64,000 nucleotides of DNA from Vanilla planifolia (Eukaryota; Streptophyta; Magnoliopsida; Asparagales; Orchidaceae): assembly GCA_023846275.1 (NCBI GenBank), contig CM043875.1:25028851-25092850 (forward strand). Reading direction: 5' to 3'. The notes below the pieces were generated by a model, which saw only the letters and a program-made list of their open reading frames with translations, made no database searches and was not told where the DNA came from. The position numbers and the translations under genes are program-made. Numbering within the stretch: position 1 is the first letter of the stretch; each line of letters begins with the position of its first letter. Positions 1-11,642 of the stretch are shown one piece after another.

Positions 1-3000
1 GAACGTTGCAGTTGTGTTTGAACGCATTTCTCCTCAACCATATGTAGTACATTGTAGTGGCAAGCATTGCCACGTGATGCACCCCGACACCGCGCCGCGC
101 AGCAGGAGACCCCATAAGCCGGAAAAATCTGTCCAAAATTCTGAAACCGAACGCCGCGCCTGTGGGCCAGCCCAGCTCCAGCAGCACGTGTCTTGCATGG
201 CTGGCAGCCCACATATCACGAGCACGCGGGCAGTCCCACAGCGAGTACTGTAGGGACTCCGCCTCCGTGCATCCAAAGGAACACAAGGAATCCCGGCCGA
301 TTCCCCGGCGAGCCATCCACGTCACCGTAGGCAGAAAATCGCCGGCAGCCCGCCAAAGGAAAACCCGGACCCTCAGCAGCACCTTTAATTCCCAGATTCT
401 CCCCATGATCTCATCAGGGCGCCGGCCACCACCCCTTGCGGAAGACCACTCGCTGCAATTGATATGCGCGTAGATCCGGCCGCTGTGAGCCTTTGCCGTC
501 TCGGTGTGCGTTTGGAGCAAGATGTCCTGGACAGAATCTCGAGCGCAAGGAAGATGCAAAATTCTGTCAATGAGCTCCTCACCCGCCCAGTTGGAGATCG
601 CCTCGCCATCCCAGCCGCCGTCGGCCCTGATGCACTCGGCAACACTTTCAGGCCAGCGGACGAGCATATTAATGAACGTAGTCCAGCGGCTAATAGGGAG
701 GACGCCGAGCCAATTATCCTCTGCAAACCTCACCCTCCGGCCGTCGCCAATGCGCCACACAAAGCACAAAATCGCCGCCGGCATAGCTTCCACGATCATC
801 TTGCACACAGCAGAGGCCTTCTGGGGTGCCTTCATTAGCGAGTCGTTGAACCCATACTTCCTCCTCATGATGTCTCCCCATAAGCCCGCATCACGACCAA
901 GGATACGCATACAGTTCCCCATTTGCAAGGCCTGGTGCCAAATCCGAAGATCCCGAAGACCAAGCCCTCCGGCCGCCCTCGGCATAGTCACACAGTCCCA
1001 AGACGCGTAGTGCAGCGCCTGCGCATTACTCGAGCCACCCCAGAGGAATTGTCTTATGCGTCGTTCAATGTCAGCAATAATCCCCGCCGGCACCATACAG
1101 TGCCGCAAGATGTGGTTGGGGATGACGCACAAAATAGAGGATGCCAGCGCTACCCTGCCCACAAGCGACAACACCCGGGCGTGCCAGCTAATCACCGTAG
1201 TATGGATCCTTTGGACGAGGAGACTCAGATCATGTTTGGTCAAACGCCGTGCAGTAATTGGAACCCCCAGATACGTCAGGGTCCGGCCAAGCTCCATGCC
1301 AAGCTTCCGAGAAATGAGACGGGACTTCTTCTTACTGAATTTATCGCTGAAGTAAACGTTGGACTTGGAGAAATTAACCTTCAAGCCAGCGCTGTCCCCG
1401 AAGGCCCGCAGAATGCGACGAACGGCGCTCGCAGCCTCCCTTGATGCAGGAGCAAACACCAACACGTCATCTGCAAACAGGAGGTGGGAAACCCGCGGTG
1501 CATGCATCCCTGGTCTAAACCCAAGCAACTGCCGGGTTTCATATTCCCGCATCAGACACGACGGATACTCCATGGCCATAACAAAGAGGAAGGGGGAAAG
1601 TGGGCAACCCTGCCGGAGGCCCCGATGCGCCGCCACCCAAGGAAGCCGCGTTCCATTAATAAGAACAGCAAACCTTGGACCAGAAATACACGCTGTGATC
1701 CACTCGCACCAAGTAGCAGGGAAACGCATTGCCTTCATAACCTCGAGCAGAAAGTCCCATCGAACCCTATCATAGGCCTGCTCCATGTCGACTTTCACTG
1801 CCATGAGGCCGGAGGCAGCGGTACAGGAGCGCATCCTCGCTGCCATTTCCTGGGCTATGTTAATGCTATCCGAGATGCTCCTCCTGGGGACAAAAGCGAC
1901 CTGTTCCTGTGAAATAAGACTAGGCAGCAGCGTTTTCAATCTGCCAACAAGAATTCGAGCCACCAATTTATAGATTATATTGCATAAGCTGATCGACCGG
2001 AAATGCTCCGGCCGGCAAGCGCCCTGTTTCTTCGGAATAAGGACTACAAGGGTGTCCTTCCAGCCCTCCGGCAATCTGTGCTCCTCGAAGAAAGCAAAAA
2101 CAGCATTAATAATATCCCGCTGCGTAATGTTCCAATAGCCATTAACGAAGTCCATTGTGATTCCGTCAATTCCCGGGGCGCAATTCCTTTTGATACCCCT
2201 CATAGCCACCAAGATTTCTTCTTCCGTAACCCTGCGGCAAAGGCTAGAACCCAACTCATCGCTAATGGATCCCGGAAGCGAGGTAATTAGGGGCAGGGGC
2301 GTCTGGTTGCCATCGCCCCATTTCCGTTCAAAATAGGCGAGGACAAGTGGCCTAATGCTGTCGGGAGAGTCCACAATGTTGCCGTCATCATCCCTCAAGT
2401 AGGTAATGCGATTCTCCCTTTTCCGAGCCGAGGCAGCAATGTGGAAGAACTTCGAGTTGCAATCACCAAGCTTCGCCCAGTGCACCTTGGTGCGCTGCCA
2501 CCACCACTGCTCTTCATGGGCACATCCCCGGTGAAAGGCAGCAACCATATTCCCAAGCCGCTTGTGTTCCTCCTCCAACAGACCCTCGCTAGATTCCCTC
2601 TTCTGAAGCTCGTCGATGTCCCGTTCCAACTCCCTGTTTCGATCTATAATATTCCCCACCTCCTCACGGCTCCATTTGCGCAGCGCCATCAGCGTGCGCT
2701 TAAATTTCGTCATCACAATCTCCATACTGTCACCTTTAGCATTCCTCCTCCAAGCCTTTTCAACCACCTGGAAAGATTAAGGAAAATCCAACCACACGCT
2801 GTTGAAAAGGGACCTGCCGGATTGCTGCCAATGATCCCCACCTCCCACCTTAATCAACAGTGGACAGTGATCTGAACCCAGCCTACTAAGGTGATGAACT
2901 GAACATCTAGGAAATGCGAGCAACCCAGCTGAGTTCATAAGAGCCCGATCCAGTCGCTCGAGGATGCACGCACCCCCCTGCTTCCCGTTGCTCCAAGTAA

Positions 3001-3541
3001 ACCTATTGCCGGAGAAGCCCAAATCAACAAGTTGGAGCTCCTGCATAAGGTCCGCGAAGTCCTGCTGATCCCTGCCATAGATGAAACGCCGCCCAGCACA
3101 CTTTTCTTTCGATGCCAAAACTAAATTAAAATCTCCAGCAACGAGAAAAGGTTTGTCACCACCGCAGGAGTTCCGGATAGCATCCCAAGTGGCCCGGCGC
3201 ATATGGTGATGTTTGGGGCCATAAACAAAGAAGCAAGTAATCATGCCGTCAGGTAGCATTTTGACTGTGCAAGCCATTGCATGAGACGAAGCCGCAGTTA
3301 CCTTAAGGTCCACACCCGTCTTCCACAGAATAACAAAGCCCGCCGACGAGCCCTCCAAGGGGTAGGCCTCAAACTCCCAGCCTCTCCCCAGGAGCCAATC
3401 TGCATCTTGTCTAGAAAACGACTGCGCTTTAGTCTCCATTAGCGCCACTACAACGACATTCCACTCACGGGACAACCTGCGCAAATAGCCCCTGGACTTC
3501 TTCTTCTTGACGCCCCTTATATTCCACACTATGACATTCAT
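1..3541 (-). pseudogene. LINE ORF2: endonuclease + reverse transcriptase, one premature stop, runs off left edge
   Basis: The protein nicks target DNA and reverse-transcribes the element RNA. The N-terminal apurinic-type endonuclease (about 3541-2840) starts MNVIVWNIRG and shows ALMETKA, GDFNLV and GSDHCPL. A TAA at 2777-2779 interrupts the frame directly after this domain. The same frame then stays open for about 925 codons to position 1. The RT shows LIPKK, FRSISLCN, KVDMEQAYDRV (first catalytic Asp), a QGCPLSPFLF motif, and FADD at 1466-1477 holding the catalytic Asp pair. Further on come the zf-RVT signature (VRVFLWRAAGDFLPT, then ESLQYSLWDCP, with Tyr where His is usual) and an IWLRRNAF segment; an RNase H domain would follow outside the window. 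I chose the Met at 3541 because it abuts the endonuclease motif. An in-frame Met at 3607 is also possible. Confidence 0.93.
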
Positions 3542-3660
3542 AAATGATAATGTCGTTAGAACAAGAATCAGTAACCGTGCATCTGCACCTCCCTGAACCT
3601 CCGCCATCACCACCTGTGATGGCCGCTGCGCCCCACGAAGCGCAGCCATGGCCCGCCCTC

Positions 3661-5146
3661 TTATGCCGTGCTGCCGCCCAGACTCGTGGGCGTGTCCTTC
3701 TCTCGAGCAGCCATAGACACGGGTAACTTTCCCCAGTCTCCACCCCCACGGGCCACCCGCTCCGCACCTTCTGCCGCTGGGCCCTGATCTTCCGTGCATT
3801 CCAACTGTTGAGCGCGGCTCCGAGATGGTGAACCCCGTCTGGGTCTACTCCTCCCGCGTTCCCTCGAGGTACGGCTAGCCCCTCTGGGCAAGCCGGTGTG
3901 CACCCTCCCTCGAGTTCGTTTGACATCTTTCCTGGGGCCATGGCTAGCCGTGGCCGCCGGGCCACTCTGAGCCATAGCACCCGTTTTCCTCCGTCTATGT
4001 TGAACTAGCATCCAAGGCCCTAATCCATGCGCCTCTTCCGTTACCTCGGGATGGTCCTCTCCTCCTTCCCTCAGGCCCCTGTTCCCACTCGTTTCAGAAC
4101 GTTCGCCGTCACCAGGTTGAGTCACCGCCTTCGACAGCTGCCCGTTGCAGTGGCTGGCTAAATGACCCACATGACCGCACGAGAAGCAAATCCTCGGCAG
4201 CCCCTCATATTCGAAACTTTGGTAGATTCTCCCATAGTCCCCATTGAGCCAAACGCCTGTCTTCAAGGGTTTGGAGAGGTCCGTTCGTACGCAGACCCGA
4301 GCATAGGACGATCTCTCCATTGCCGCCGTCCACCCGTCGAGAAGGAATGGATCTCCTATAGCCTTCGCAATACGCAAAATATTGTCCACATCCCAGTAAA
4401 TCAAGGGCAAGTCGGGGAATCGCACCCAGATAGGCGTGCACATCGCGTGGGAGTCGCCGGGATTGAACTCATGCTACCAGGCATCCAGGCCCATAGCTTG
4501 GCCCGCGATTTGCCACGGCCCCCCCAAGCCACACATCATTCTGTTCCTCCATAGATTCGAAATGCAAGCAAAAGCAGTTCGAAGACAGATCAAGCACTTT
4601 GAAATTCTTGTGGTGGCCCCAGCGTTTGAGCAGCACCCTAGCGATGATCGGGAAAGGTAGCGTGTTCCCATAAATTCGACCCACCAGGTCGAATTTGTGA
4701 AAATCTATTCGCCGTTGACAAGCTTCAGAAGAGACGAGGACCTCACCGTCCTCAGCAATGTCAGGAATGGCCGTGGCACGTTCCTTGACATCAATATTTG
4801 TCGGGCGCATGAAGGAGTTCACCATGTTACCATTTTGATTATTGCGAGCTGTCAAAACCTCTCTAAAGCTGGCCTTGGCAGGCAAATTCTCCGCAGCCCT
4901 CTGCATGACCGCATCTCCTATAAATTTGTTCACCTCCGCTTCCACATCTCTCGTCACAGTGTCCTCGGCCTCCAGTATGGCGTCTTTCCCTGAGAAGCCC
5001 CCAGCCTCCGAATTGATAGGAAGTGGGGGTCCCCCGTCAGATGGCATTCCTCCTTCAGACGATGAAGAAAAGCACTCCCGCACTGGGGAGTTGCTCGCGG
5101 TAGTCCTTGCACGCCGGCTGCTCCTCCTCAGCGTGTTTCCCGCCAT
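3661..5146 (-). pseudogene. LINE ORF1 (gag-like RNA-binding protein), frameshifted
   Basis: ORF1 proteins of plant LINEs bind element RNA. The N-terminal part (5146 down to about 4526) is low-complexity Ser/Arg/Glu-rich, followed by the DUF4283-like region. The C-terminal part (4443-3661) starts MCTPIWVRFPDLPL and holds a zinc knuckle ICFSCGHVGHLASHC (C-x2-C-x4-H-x4-C), then a basic Arg/Ser-rich tail. The two parts are in different frames. The switch falls in a run of seven C at 4519-4525, and one fewer C would join the frames. A TAG at 4474-4476 adds a second block just after the shift. ORF1 ends 54 bp before the in-frame ORF2 Met at 3607, the usual tandem LINE arrangement. Confidence 0.9.
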
Positions 5147-5634
5147 CGAAAGATAGATTAGGGCTGCAGGGTCCGTGGCGCGACCTCGGGGACGAAGGGT
5201 CTAATGCACCGCAGGAGCCTGAGCCAATTAATCCTGTCCCAGCGCACCCCGAGTGAACCAGAATTCAAATTCAAACACGAACCTGGTCCACGCACGAACG
5301 GTCGAACACCCCACGTGCCACTCACGCGTGGGCCGACAATCGCTGACCGTTGACCGTTGACCACCTCTGCGTCTGAACAGCACACCTCCACTCCCAGCCA
5401 TGCGGTGTCGCCGGTCCCGCAGGCCCACCGCGCGGCGCCACAGTCTCCGCCTCCGGTACCGTCACAAGGTTGGACGCTGCGCCCGAGTAAACCTCGCCTT
5501 CCAACACCACCCCACACCAGACGAGCCTCGGCCACCAGTCGGCACGTCCCCGCTCCTCCGCCGTCACTCCTCAGTCGCCGTTGCTCCTCCGCCGTCGCTC
5601 CTCAGTCTCAGTCGCTCCTCCGCCGTTGCTTTTA
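5147..5634 (-). other. LINE 5' untranslated leader
   Basis: GC-rich sequence between the ORF1 start and the sharp drop in GC near 5634. It carries no supported ORF; open frames here are by-products of high GC. In plant LINEs this region holds the internal promoter, but no specific promoter box is recognisable. Confidence 0.6.
5552..5629. repeat. Short tandem repeat in the LINE leader, ~31-bp period
   Basis: The block GCTCCTCCGCCGTCRCTCCT followed by CAGTC occurs at 5552-5576 and 5583-5607, and a partial copy at 5613-5629. About 2.5 copies lie at the outer end of the LINE. It could be a promoter-repeat (monomer) feature of the leader, or a slippage product. Confidence 0.7.
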
Positions 5635-5651
5635 ATACTTATTAAAAGCAA
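5626..5651. repeat. Perfect 11-bp inverted repeat across the LINE/genome junction
   Basis: TTGCTTTTAAT (5626-5636) and ATTAAAAGCAA (5641-5651) are exact reverse complements separated by four bases. They straddle the point where LINE sequence gives way to AT-rich flank. It is too AT-rich to read as a terminator. It may mark how the 5' end of the insertion was joined. Confidence 0.75.
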
Positions 5652-8600
5652 TATGTAGATTATTCTATGATATAACTGTAGCATGTTTTGATATGAATAT
5701 TACAATGACAATATAAAGAATAAAGGAGATAATAATATAATAAAAAATATTACTCATCACAACATGTGAATTTGCATGTGTTTGTTTCACTACACATATA
5801 TATTAGTGTGGATGTATGTGTGTGTGTACAAATTTGTGTAAGTAATTATCTTTATAAATTATCATCAAATTGGATGGTTAAATTTTTCAATCTTGAAACA
5901 ATCGTCCAACAATATCAAATCAAAGTAATAGTGAGGATGATGTTATGTTGTCAAAATCTCTTTTGATATTCATATTCTATTGGTGGCAAGTACAAAAAAA
6001 GTAAGGCAAAGCAAAAGCCTACCCAAGAATGGCCACATGCTAATCAACATTTCATGCACACAAACAATGAAGTTGAGACAAAACCCACACATATGTCATA
6101 GAAACTTTAGACAAAATATGAACTAAAAAAATTTGGATGAGCAAAATAGAAAAATATTTTGGAAGGAAAGAAGTTCCTTTATTAAGAAAAATCTCATAAT
6201 AAAATAAAAGATTATTAAAAATAGACTCATAAACAAAATGTTCTAACAAATTTGAGAAAAAAAAATATTACTAAAAAAATCTTTCTTATTTAAAAAAAAA
6301 TAAAACTCATTATGTATGTGTGCATATGTATGTGTGCATATATGTTTGAATGTATGTGTAAATAATTATTTTTATAAATCGTCATCAGATTAGATAGCTA
6401 AATTTTTTAATATTAAAATAATCACCAAATGATATCAAATCAAACTAATAGAAAAAATCACATAAAAAAAATTTCAAATCAATTCCCATTGAAATGAATC
6501 TAGGACCACAAACTTGACATATGGATGAAATCCTTTATAACAAAACTTCGTCAAGACTCAAATACTTATCAAATTGTGTCAAGCCTAAAGCATCACAAAT
6601 CCAAAATCAAATGCACACACATGATCCCAAAATATGGGCCATGATAAGATAAAACCAAAAACTAATACTAAACCCTTATGAATGAAATTTTATAAACCTA
6701 TCAAATAAAATAGGAATGGAACAAATCTATTAATCCAAGTCAAATCCTATAAAAAGAGTCCTTTAAATACCAATTGAGTTGGAACAAACCTATAAATACA
6801 AAACTTGAAATCATCTTAATGAAATAGTAAAAGTTTTGTCAAATGACAAAGTCAAGATACAAATATTAACAAACCTGTCTTATACAGGCTGAATCTTGAA
6901 CTATTGCCTAAGTTAACATAAATTCATAAACCCAAACTAAACACCTTCAAGAGATGTCCTATAAAGTTATCAAATCCAATAGTTAGAATCCTTTAACTAT
7001 CAAGTTAAAATGAATACATATAAAAAAAAAACTTTGAGTTGAATTCTTAGCTATGATCTTATCAGGACTCAAATTCCCACAAACACATCTCATATAAGTG
7101 GAACTCCTAACTATTTGTTGGATGTTGAAAAACCCATAAATATGTATGAGCAAAATCACCTAAACTTATAGAATCAAAACAATCCTATAAACCTAACATC
7201 TAGATATAATCTTTTAGCTACCAATCAAGTAGAAATGAATCCCCAACTATGAAACCTAAGAACCTAAAAACCTAAAATCCATTAGGTCATAACCCTAAAG
7301 AACAACTAGGTTAAAACTCAAATATCTACAAACCCATCTCATATGGCATGATCCTTAAAACTAACATCATAGCATAGCTAAAGTCCTCAATCCGAAGACC
7401 AAAACATCCAAATCTATCCATGACTTATATCCCCATCTATAAAAGGCACCTTAGAAATGAGAAACTATGGTTCTTAATTGGGCATGTCAGGTTTATAATA
7501 AATGCATATTAACCCGTTAGGTGAGGGTTCAACTAGCAAGTTTAGGAAGACGAAAATCATGGGAATCTTGATCGGTTGCATCATCTTTGAATATAATAAT
7601 AAAAAATGAAAATTAATTAGTGATCAATGCTTTTATGTCTTTTCTTAAACTATGTTATTGCTATTGGCTCATCATTTCTACTTGAGAGTCCCTCCTTTGA
7701 AACAATAATTAACCAAGAGGGTTACACTTGTGGTATATAGCGACTCCAATTTCATTAATGCTCTTGATATGACCAATAAAGAAACATGTTGGTTTGGAAA
7801 GAAATTGAGAATAGCCCGAGGAAAAAGAAAGGGAGAAAATAAAGGTTGTAGCTAGGAGTAAAGGGTATGGAAGGAAGAAGGGGCTGCTAAAAGGAAGCAA
7901 GGAGAATTATTTGAGTATGTTAAGGAGTTTTCAACAAGGAGAGATTTAGTTTCTGTGGCTTCAACAAGAGCGGAAGTTGAGGACATTGAAAACTTCTGCC
8001 ATTTCAGTCCTAGTAGTATTAGTTAAGGGAGAAGTAAGCACTGCTGCTGACAAAGTGAGTGAAGGAAGCAGCTGTTATAAATCAAAGGAATATAGGGAAA
8101 TCTGCTTCAGTGATGCAACAAAGAGAAAAGAAGAGGAAGAGCAAGCCGAATGTAGCAAGGAGGTTCAGAACCTTGAGGAATCAATTTGGAAGTGAGTCGA
8201 GTTGCTGCAAATTTGAAGAGAATTAACAAGGTTAGTTTATAATTGAAATTGCTTAAGTTTTTCAGAGTTTTTCTTTAGATTTTATTCCTGTAAGCTTTAG
8301 AAAGCATATACAACTACGAATATGGAATTAGGGAAGATTTGAATTTGTGTTCATGCAATTCAAGAAAATTTGATTGAATATGACTGTTCTATTGCAGTTC
8401 ATTGTCTATACTTCTAATTTGATCTACATGAAGTTTGGAATCAAATTAAGCTACAAAAGAAGGACAATCAAGCATTGTCCATTCATCTAAAAGAAGACAC
8501 ATAGTACACCAGGTTTGTGTGCAATACATAGAGCCAGATGTACTATACATTGACTTGACAAATAATATGTGAAGTTCTTAAGTGTACGATATGTTGAGTT

Positions 8601-9420
8601 GATATACAATGGCATTGAGACCAGACATAAGGGATATTAACACTAACATATCAGGACAATTAGAGAAAAATGAGATACTTTTTAATCTGAACAAAATAAG
8701 TATTTATAGAATATTTGTAATAGAAAGTGAGCATATTAGTTATGTTTGAAATAGATAATTAATTGGTTTAAGTCTCTAATTTGTTTGTATCATACCAGGA
8801 TAATCTAGCACATCACATGGTATGTAACCAACTCATTGTTCACTTGAGCACATTGTCCTATGTTAGGGTCTTATTGTTTTTTTCTTTCATAGCCTAGTTA
8901 ACTTCTAGTGTTATATCATGTCTTGTATCTTATGTTAGAGTCTCATTATTTTTTATTTTTTTTCTTTCATGATTTGATTTACCAATGCCATATCAGGCCA
9001 TACATCCTATACTAGATTCTTATTCCTTTTTCTTTTTATTGTTGAATAATACCATTAAGAAACAACACTTCATTTTCTTATTCTTTTTCTTTTATCTCTT
9101 AACATGTATGAAGATATTTTACCAAAAAGCTTTCTAGCTTGCTCATATTTATTCCATTCCCACTCTATTCTTTATTTATTTATTTATTTAGTAATATAAA
9201 TAAACATGCATGTTTCAAATATATAAAGTCATACTAAATCCTATCATTTTCTTTATGACATGTAATTATGATGTTATGTTAATGTATATGCCACTGTTTT
9301 TTTTATTTCAAAAAAAATTTCTACTTACATTACTAGTTCTAGATCTTTATACCTCAAACATGAAGGATAGGTTCAGTTCTAATATTTTCTTTACTTTTAG
9401 TTATTGAGATTTGTTCGCTC
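5652..9420. other. AT-rich gene-free stretch with old dispersed repeats
   Basis: No exon-like sequence with support. The part from about 6480 to 7480 is poor in G on the plus strand. A patch at about 7790-8200 is purine-rich with a 72-codon open frame (7977-8195), Lys/Glu/Ser-rich and without recognised motifs or splice context; I do not call it a gene. TTTA repeats lie near 9175-9190. Confidence 0.6.
5800..6453. repeat. Diverged direct repeat pair (5800-5936 and 6300-6453)
   Basis: Both copies start with a TATGTGTG/TGCATATG-rich segment and continue with matching text (for example TTTATAAAT, ATCAGATTAGATAGC versus ATCAAATTGGATGG, and ATATCAAATCAAA near the end). Spacing is about 500 bp. This could be an old tandem duplication or part of an unrecognised LTR. 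Confidence 0.6.
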
Positions 9421-9671
9421 CTCTTAACTTTTCCCTTGCTCACTATGACTACCAATAAAAGGACTTAATGCATGCAACCTAATCTTCTCGTCTCCTCTTT
9501 CCTAAGCTTTCATTTGTACTTCTCTCTCTATTTCTTCATACTATCTTGATACCCAACAAATCTAATTTTTTCTCTCTTGAAGCTTCCAACCTTTCCTTAT
9601 CTTCCTTTATGTAGTTATAAGTAATCATATTAATAAGGGAAACTTTGACCAATTATTATTATCAGTGTTAT

Positions 9672-9676
<5 letters not shown>

Positions 9677-9721
<45 letters not shown>
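9677..9721. repeat. (AT)n microsatellite
   Basis: Uninterrupted alternating A/T over about 45 bp, inside the left LTR-like region of the gypsy element. Confidence 0.9.
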
Positions 9722-9723
<2 letters not shown>

Positions 9724-9774
9724 TAATAAATTTGATTAAGCTCTATAAAATACAAACCAAGAGCTAGTAAGTTC

Positions 9775-10375
9775 CTTTTAATGGGCTCTTCCTAATGATG
9801 TGCTTTACTTTAAAATTCAATGTAATTTACAAAATTTTACATTTTTTAATTTGATTCTTCAATAGTATTATCATATTTTGGTCATGAAATGTAAACTTTA
9901 TTGGATAATTTAAGGGCTAATTATTTGTTCAAACTTATAATTATAAGATTGCAAAATAATTATAAAAAATATCTCATAATGACATCACATCTTTTTCCTC
10001 TTAAAGAAATTTCATCTTGAATTTAAAAGAGTTTAGGATAAGAGTTTCGCATATTATATTTTATCTCCTAGGTAGATTTCTTTTAATGAGTTGTTCCTGA
10101 TGATGTGATTTCATTAAGATTTGATGTAATTTTATGACATTTTACATTTTTTAATTTAATTCTTCAATAGTATTATTATATTTTTGGCCTTGAAATATAA
10201 AATTTATTAGATAATTAAGGACTAATTATATATTCAATCTTATAATTGTAATATTATAAGATAATTATCTCACAAAGACATTACATCTTTTAACCTCTTA
10301 AAGAAATTTTACCTTGAATTTAAAAGAGTTTAGGATATTAGGTCTTCATATTATATTTTATCTCTTGGGTCATCT
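9775..10375. repeat. Two tandem ~300-bp copies within the left gypsy LTR
   Basis: Copy 1 at about 9775-10077 and copy 2 at about 10080-10375 share long matches such as CATTTTTTAATTTGATTCTTC, CTTAAAGAAATTT and AATTTAAAAGAGTTTAGGAT. A third, more diverged copy lies at about 21545-21765. In the right copy the unit appears only once, so the tandem state arose in the left LTR or was lost on the right. Confidence 0.75.
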
Positions 10376-10479
10376 TTTAGTGTAATTTGTCCACAAGACT
10401 ATAACTAGTAGAATCATCTTATTTCTCTAAACTTTGTCATTATAATCAAAAATTAATATTGGTTTTCCAATATATGTCA

Positions 10480-10587
10480 TATATAGTTGTAACAAAAGAT
10501 CTCCATATATTTGATAACATGGGAAAGATTAGAAATGTATTTTCTCAAAGATGAGACATGAAACAAATCATGAATTATAAGCATATG
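10480..10587 (-). pseudogene. Gypsy integrase C-terminal fragment, beyond the solo LTR
   Basis: The minus-strand translation shows IIHDLFHVSSLRKYIS, the conserved end of many plant gypsy integrases (usual form VHNVFHVSMLRKY). It is separated from the rest of the integrase by the solo LTR. It resumes in the same frame if the LTR and one copy of the 5-bp duplication are discounted, which independently supports the boundaries. Confidence 0.85.
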
Positions 10588-11637
10588 TGATGAGAACATC
10601 ATGTTCGAGAAGGACTTTCGACGTCCAAAATCACTATTCCTACCACCGGCTGCCGCCTCCGCTGCAGCCTCCGCCGCAACCTCCGCTGCCACAGTGAACC
10701 GCCCGCCGTCGTTTCGAACCGCTCGTGCCCGAACCGGATCCGGGTTTGCCCGAACCGCTGTGCATGAGTCCAGCCAGGCGCCTACCCAAGCTACCCACAG
10801 GATGACCCGCGACCTGTGACCCGCGCCGACCCACGCCAGCCCGACCCGCACCGCCGCCGCCGCCGCCGTCGCCACGCCTCCAGCCATCCGAAATTAGGGT
10901 TAGATAAATGAATGAACTTAATTTTCATTATTTTTCTCAGATTTTTAGGAGTCTGTTTGTAATTTTTAGGTGACTTTTAATTTACCCATGTGTCCTTTAG
11001 TATTCCCATGTTATGAGTCAAAATGTCTTTTGTACCCTTATGAATTCCTATATAAGGGGGAGTCCTCTTCTGTTGTAAGGGGATAATGGATAGTTAATGC
11101 AAGCTTTTTGAGTGTTCTTTGCTTCCATTCTGAGTTCGTGAGTGCTCTGAGTGTCTTTGGCGTGCCGACTCGTCAAAGCTCTGATACTGGGAGGAGGGAC
11201 GCGAGGTCCAAGTGGTGAGACGCCACTCCAGTCTATCATCTTCCTTCACCGCTCAACCATCTTCAAGTTGAAATTTTTGTTTTCCTCGTCTTCCTTTTTA
11301 CGAGTAATTTCCATTCCTAGATTATTAATTTGTCTTCAATATATTTTCATTCTACGAAGTGCAACTTTTACTATAAATTATATTTTAAGTTCAACTGGTA
11401 CTTAACCAATCTAAGTACTCCCTATTTCTGCGTGTTTGAAAGTGTGTAGCCGTAGTCGATTTAGCGACTTCTTAGCCGCTATCGATCCTAAGTTTAGTTA
11501 GGATTCATTGGTTGGTGCCTTTTGCGTTCAACCCTCATCGTTTCTAGGTGTGTGTCCCTTAGGGTGACGACCCTACTCTTTGTTGTGCATCAGTCACGAA
11601 TTTTCTAACTAAGCAATTTTCGTCTAGTCCTACATCA
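10588..11637. mobile_element. Solo LTR (1050 bp) with 5-bp target duplication
   Basis: The sequence begins TGATG and ends CATCA, a perfect 5-bp terminal inverted repeat of the TG...CA type. It is flanked by ATATG at 10583-10587 and ATATG at 11638-11642. Its first 300 bp are GC-rich (CCG repeats near 10850-10870), unlike the AT-rich host element. A TATA box lies at 11049-11056. No gag or pol sequence is inside, and no partner LTR is attached, so it is best read as a solo LTR left by LTR-LTR recombination. It sits inside the gypsy integrase. The plus orientation follows from the TATA box and is likely but not proven. Confidence 0.9.
11049..11056 (+). promoter_or_regulatory. LTR TATA box
   Basis: TATATAAG followed by a GGGG run and a GAGTCCTCTTCTG stretch, where LTR transcription would be expected to start about 30 bp downstream (near 11080). 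It marks the U3/R transition. Confidence 0.65.
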
Positions 11638-11642
11638 ATATG

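Larger units (their letters stand above)
1..5634 (-). mobile_element. LINE (L1-type non-LTR retrotransposon), 3' end beyond the window
   Basis: A GC-rich block that stops sharply near 5634, where AT-rich DNA begins. Read on the minus strand it has the order of a plant L1-like LINE: GC-rich 5' leader, ORF1 with a CCHC zinc knuckle, then ORF2 with endonuclease, reverse transcriptase and the C-terminal zf-RVT region. The 3' end, poly(A) tail and any target-site duplication lie left of position 1, so the insertion cannot be bounded fully. The high GC and near-intact reading frames contrast with the decayed LTR elements elsewhere in the window, suggesting a younger insertion. Three lesions are seen: a frameshift and a stop in ORF1, and a stop in ORF2. 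Confidence 0.95.

Noticed and set aside
14..3000. Many plus-strand open frames of 60-170 codons across the LINE
   Set aside because: They lie opposite ORF2 in GC-rich DNA, carry no motifs, and the minus strand has a continuous reverse-transcriptase frame.
3465..3980. A 171-codon minus-strand frame overlapping ORF1 and ORF2
   Set aside because: It is in another frame than the zinc-knuckle and endonuclease readings and has no conserved motif.
5158..5646. Open frames on both strands in the LINE leader
   Set aside because: Low-complexity Pro/Arg/Ser translation caused by GC-rich repeats.
7977..8195. A 72-codon Lys/Glu-rich frame as a small gene
   Set aside because: No promoter, splice or family evidence; purine-rich composition explains the open frame.
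10477..10887. A 136-codon minus-strand frame read as one protein
   Set aside because: It is a chance fusion: its C-terminal part is gypsy integrase, its N-terminal part is Ala-rich translation of the solo LTR.
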